In this document: positions 61,729-64,000 of the stretch, in pieces
Layout: the number at the start of each line of letters is the position of its first letter
How positions within the stretch are numbered: position 1 is the first letter of the stretch
DNA from: Xanthomarina sp035306605
Lineage (GTDB): Bacteria > Bacteroidota > Bacteroidia > Flavobacteriales > Flavobacteriaceae
DNA length: 64,000 nucleotides
Strand: one strand, 5' to 3'
NCBI GenBank assembly: GCA_035306605.1
Contig: DATGNR010000010.1
Notes under the pieces: generated by a model
Databases searched by the model: none
Seen by the model: the letters and a program-made list of their open reading frames with translations, nothing else
Told to the model about the DNA's origin: nothing
Made by a program: the position numbers and the translations under genes

Positions 61729-62699
61729 TAGTCTAACGATTGATTTTCTAAGGAAGCATGTTCTAACAACTCATTAAATTCTTCGGCAGATAAACTTCCA
61801 TAATAGAAATTAAGTGGGTTGATTCGTTCTCCATCCTTAAATATTTCGTAATGTAAATGAGGTGCTTCTGATCGGCCTGTGCTTCCTACAAAGCCAATAA
61901 TATCTCCTCTTTTTACCTTCTGATTCTTTTTAACATTGTATTTATACATATGGGCGTAAAGACTTACATAACCATATCCATGATCGATACGTACGTGGTT
62001 TCCATATCCTGCGGAACCGTTATCAGCTCTAACCACAATACCGTCACCTGTAGCGTAAATTGGTGTGCCACGAGGAGCGGTAAAATCCATCCCCCAGTGC
62101 ATTTTCCTAGCTTTAGTAAAAGGGTCGGTTCTTATTCCATAACCAGAGGCCATTCTTTTTAAATCTTCATTTTTTACTGGTTGAATAGCAGGAATAGCTG
62201 TTAGCAATTCTTCTTTTTCTTCAGCTAATTTGGCTATTTCGTCTAAAGATTTTGATTGAACTACAATTTGCTTTTGTAGTTGATCGATTCGTTTATGACT
62301 TTCTATAATTAATTTGGAGTTGTCAAATCCTTCTAAATCCTTATATCTGTTAATTCCACCAAATCCTGCTTTTCTTTGTTCGTCAGGAATGGGGTTGGCT
62401 TCAAAATATAATCTGTAAATATTATTATCCCTATCCGCAATGCTAGCTAAAACAATTTCTGTTTCATCCATTTTTTTATTTAGTAGTTCAAGCTGTAATT
62501 GGGCGTTTTGTAATTCGTGTCTTAAGCCTTTTTCTCGTGGAGATTCTATGTATTGACTTGCAATAAAAACGAATAAAAAAGCAAATAATGCTGATGCCAA
62601 TAAAAACAGAGAAATGTACTTAACAGTTCGTCTTTTTTTACGCTCTATTTTTCTATAAGCAAGCGTATCTGGATCATAATAATATTTTACTTTACTCAT
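61728..62699 (-). CDS. M23-family membrane-bound endopeptidase
   Basis: This 323-residue protein has one TM helix (about 28-48) and a coiled-coil (about 57-85, HELQNAQLQLELLNKKMDE). A LytM domain (about 185-300) carries ligands in HWGMDFTAPRGTPI and HLHYEIFKDGERINPLNFY, with HVRIDHGYGYVSLYAHMYK between them. It resembles the NlpD/EnvC or 'peptidoglycan DD-metallopeptidase' type of Bacteroidota. It acts on cell-wall peptides in the periplasm. Confidence 0.9.
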   Translation of the reverse strand: MSKVKYYYDPDTLAYRKIERKKRRTVKYISLFLLASALFAFLFVFIASQYIESPREKGLRHELQNAQLQLELLNKKMDETEIVLASIADRDNNIYRLYFEANPIPDEQRKAGFGGINRYKDLEGFDNSKLIIESHKRIDQLQKQIVVQSKSLDEIAKLAEEKEELLTAIPAIQPVKNEDLKRMASGYGIRTDPFTKARKMHWGMDFTAPRGTPIYATGDGIVVRADNGSAGYGNHVRIDHGYGYVSLYAHMYKYNVKKNQKVKRGDIIGFVGSTGRSEAPHLHYEIFKDGERINPLNFYYGSLSAEEFNELLEHASLENQSLD

Positions 62700-62854
62700 T
62701 GTCTAATTTATGCTATTTTTGCATGGAATTAATTATAAACGAATTATCAATTAGTATCCAAAACGAACAAACCTACAAAATATTTTCATTGTAAATTTAG
62801 TGAAAACTAAACGATAAAATGGGAAACTAACGTCTCTCAGTCCGAAATTTAAAA

Positions 62855-62862
62855 TAGATTTG
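62855..62862 (+). promoter_or_regulatory. -7 box for alaS
   Basis: TAGATTTG matches TAnnTTTG. The predicted leader is about 61 nt. The divergent region 62700-62927 shows nothing else. Confidence 0.45.
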
Positions 62863-62927
62863 CAGAGAAATTGTAAAAAAAAGTGGTTTTATACAAAATT
62901 TAACACAACAGCCTTCAAAATAAATAG

Positions 62928-64000
62928 ATGAAATCTCAAGAAGTACGTTCGAAATTTTTAAGTTTTTTTAAAGAGAAAAAACATAGTATTGTGCCTTCTG
63001 CACCTTTGGTTTTAAAAGACGATCCGAGTCTGATGTTTGTCAATTCTGGGATGGCGCCTTTTAAAGAATATTTTTTAGGAAATGCTGAACCAAAAAATAA
63101 CCGAATTGCTGATAGCCAAAAATGTTTGCGAGTTTCTGGTAAACATAACGATTTGGAAGAAGTAGGATACGACACCTATCATCACACACTTTTTGAGATG
63201 CTTGGAAATTGGAGTTTTGGCGACTATTTTAAAAAGGAAGCCATTGCCTGGGCTTGGGAATTGTTAACCGAAGTTTATGGAATAGATAAAGACATTCTAT
63301 ACGTAACAGTTTTTGAAGGAGATGAAGCCGATGGGATTCCTATGGATCAAGAAGCTTTCGATTTATGGAAGCAGTTTATTTCGGAAGATAGAATCCTTAT
63401 GGGGAACAAAAAGGATAACTTCTGGGAAATGGGAGAGCAGGGACCATGCGGGCCATGTAGTGAGATTCACGTAGATATTCGTTCAGCAGAAGAAAAGGCC
63501 AAAATTGATGGGAAAACTCTAATCAATATGGATCATCCTCAAGTGGTGGAAATCTGGAATTTGGTTTTCATGCAACACAATAGAAAAGCAAATGGATCTT
63601 TAGAGCCATTACCAAATAAACATATTGATACAGGTATGGGATTTGAACGTCTATGTATGGTTTTACAAGGCGTACAAAGTAATTACGATACTGATGTTTT
63701 TACCCCAATTATTCGTGAAATTGAAGCAATTACTGGTAAGGATTATGAGAAAGACGAGAAGGTAGATGTTGCTATTCGTGTAATTTCAGACCATGTTCGT
63801 GCGGTAGCTTTTTCTATTGCCGATGGCCAATTGCCAAGTAATACTGGTGCGGGCTATGTAATTCGTAGAATTTTACGTCGTGCCATTCGTTATAGTTTTA
63901 CATTTTTAGATCAAAAAGAACCGTTTATTTATAGATTGGTTGACGTTTTAAGTAAGAAAATGGGAAATGCATTCCCTGAATTGAAATCTCAAAAGCAACT
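62928..64000 (+). CDS. alaS: Alanyl-tRNA synthetase, 3' part cut off by the window edge
   Basis: About 357 N-terminal codons of the class II synthetase that charges tRNA-Ala are present. The start MKSQEVRSKFLSFFKEKKHSIVPSAPL is typical. Catalytic-domain motifs follow: DDPSLMFVNSGMAPFKEYFLG, HTLFEMLGNWSFGDYF (motif 1-like region), FWEMGEQGPCGPCSEIHVD, and MGFERLCMVLQG (motif 3 region). HVRAVAFSIADGQLPSNTGAGYVIRRILRRA lies at the start of the tRNA-recognition domain. The editing and C-Ala domains lie beyond the window. Confidence 0.98.
   Translation, partial: MKSQEVRSKFLSFFKEKKHSIVPSAPLVLKDDPSLMFVNSGMAPFKEYFLGNAEPKNNRIADSQKCLRVSGKHNDLEEVGYDTYHHTLFEMLGNWSFGDYFKKEAIAWAWELLTEVYGIDKDILYVTVFEGDEADGIPMDQEAFDLWKQFISEDRILMGNKKDNFWEMGEQGPCGPCSEIHVDIRSAEEKAKIDGKTLINMDHPQVVEIWNLVFMQHNRKANGSLEPLPNKHIDTGMGFERLCMVLQGVQSNYDTDVFTPIIREIEAITGKDYEKDEKVDVAIRVISDHVRAVAFSIADGQLPSNTGAGYVIRRILRRAIRYSFTFLDQKEPFIYRLVDVLSKKMGNAFPELKSQKQ

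Overview
The window is a low-GC chromosomal segment from the Bacteroidota, almost certainly a member of the Flavobacteriaceae. The evidence is a complete gldKLMN gliding and type IX secretion core, an XrtF exosortase pair, a Bacteroidota-type SecG with a Gly-rich tail, and repeated TAnnTTTG promoter -7 boxes. Both ends cut a gene: purH on the left and alaS on the right. No rRNA, CRISPR array, transposase or prophage was seen. There is one tRNA, an initiator tRNA-Met.

Layout. 1-2.9 kb: purH (partial), a GAF-domain fRMsr-like protein, and the xrtF pair. 2.9-6.2 kb: a metal-type locus made of an HYC_CC_PP protein, a TonB-dependent receptor and a periplasmic HMA protein. 6.3-8.6 kb: a DUF2007 protein and groSL. 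8.7-13.4 kb: a minus-strand run miaB / sigma-54 activator / lptE / TPR protein / secG. 13.5-15.1 kb: two paralogous membrane proteins. 15.2-23.7 kb: topA, an arginase-fold protein with an eroded metal site, and gldK-gldL-gldM-gldN. 23.8-28.4 kb: an FAD oxidoreductase, a DUF983 protein, an ABC-F ATPase, an LRR protein and a CPXCG protein. 28.5 kb: tRNA-fMet. 29-47 kb is a looser accessory stretch: an M23 peptidase, an SDR-DUF2867 protein, a chimeric AGCS symporter, two universal stress proteins, a class V aminotransferase, a DUF2914 protein, an octapeptide-repeat protein, a glutamate-synthase-like FMN protein, a two-part PLP enzyme, an FAD monooxygenase with a DnaJ-type zinc centre, and a BCCT transporter interrupted by an amber codon. 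47-55 kb: RtcB, a Crp/Fnr-regulated TolC-HlyD-ABC permease efflux operon, a GNAT enzyme, and two outer-membrane barrels. 55.5-64 kb: era, der, a TraB-like protein, an M23-merR-lemA-TPM-TPM run, and alaS.

How the parts may work together. A sigma-54 type promoter (GG-N10-GC) lies upstream of groS. A receiver-less sigma-54 activator is encoded just beyond secG, which suggests local sigma-54 control of the chaperonin operon. A 7-bp-arm FNR-like palindrome sits about 41.5 bp upstream of the predicted transcription start of the tolC operon. It lies directly downstream of a Crp/Fnr-family gene whose recognition helix keeps the ExxSR signature, so autonomous control of the efflux system is likely. 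The most unusual proteins are the SprB-repeat / lipoyl-like / AGCS symporter chimera, the DnaJ-zinc-centre monooxygenase and the NPxY octapeptide-repeat protein. I did not find a clear multi-gene defence or biosynthetic system; the novelty here is in architectures and regulatory sites. All family names come from recognising motifs by eye, not from database searches.
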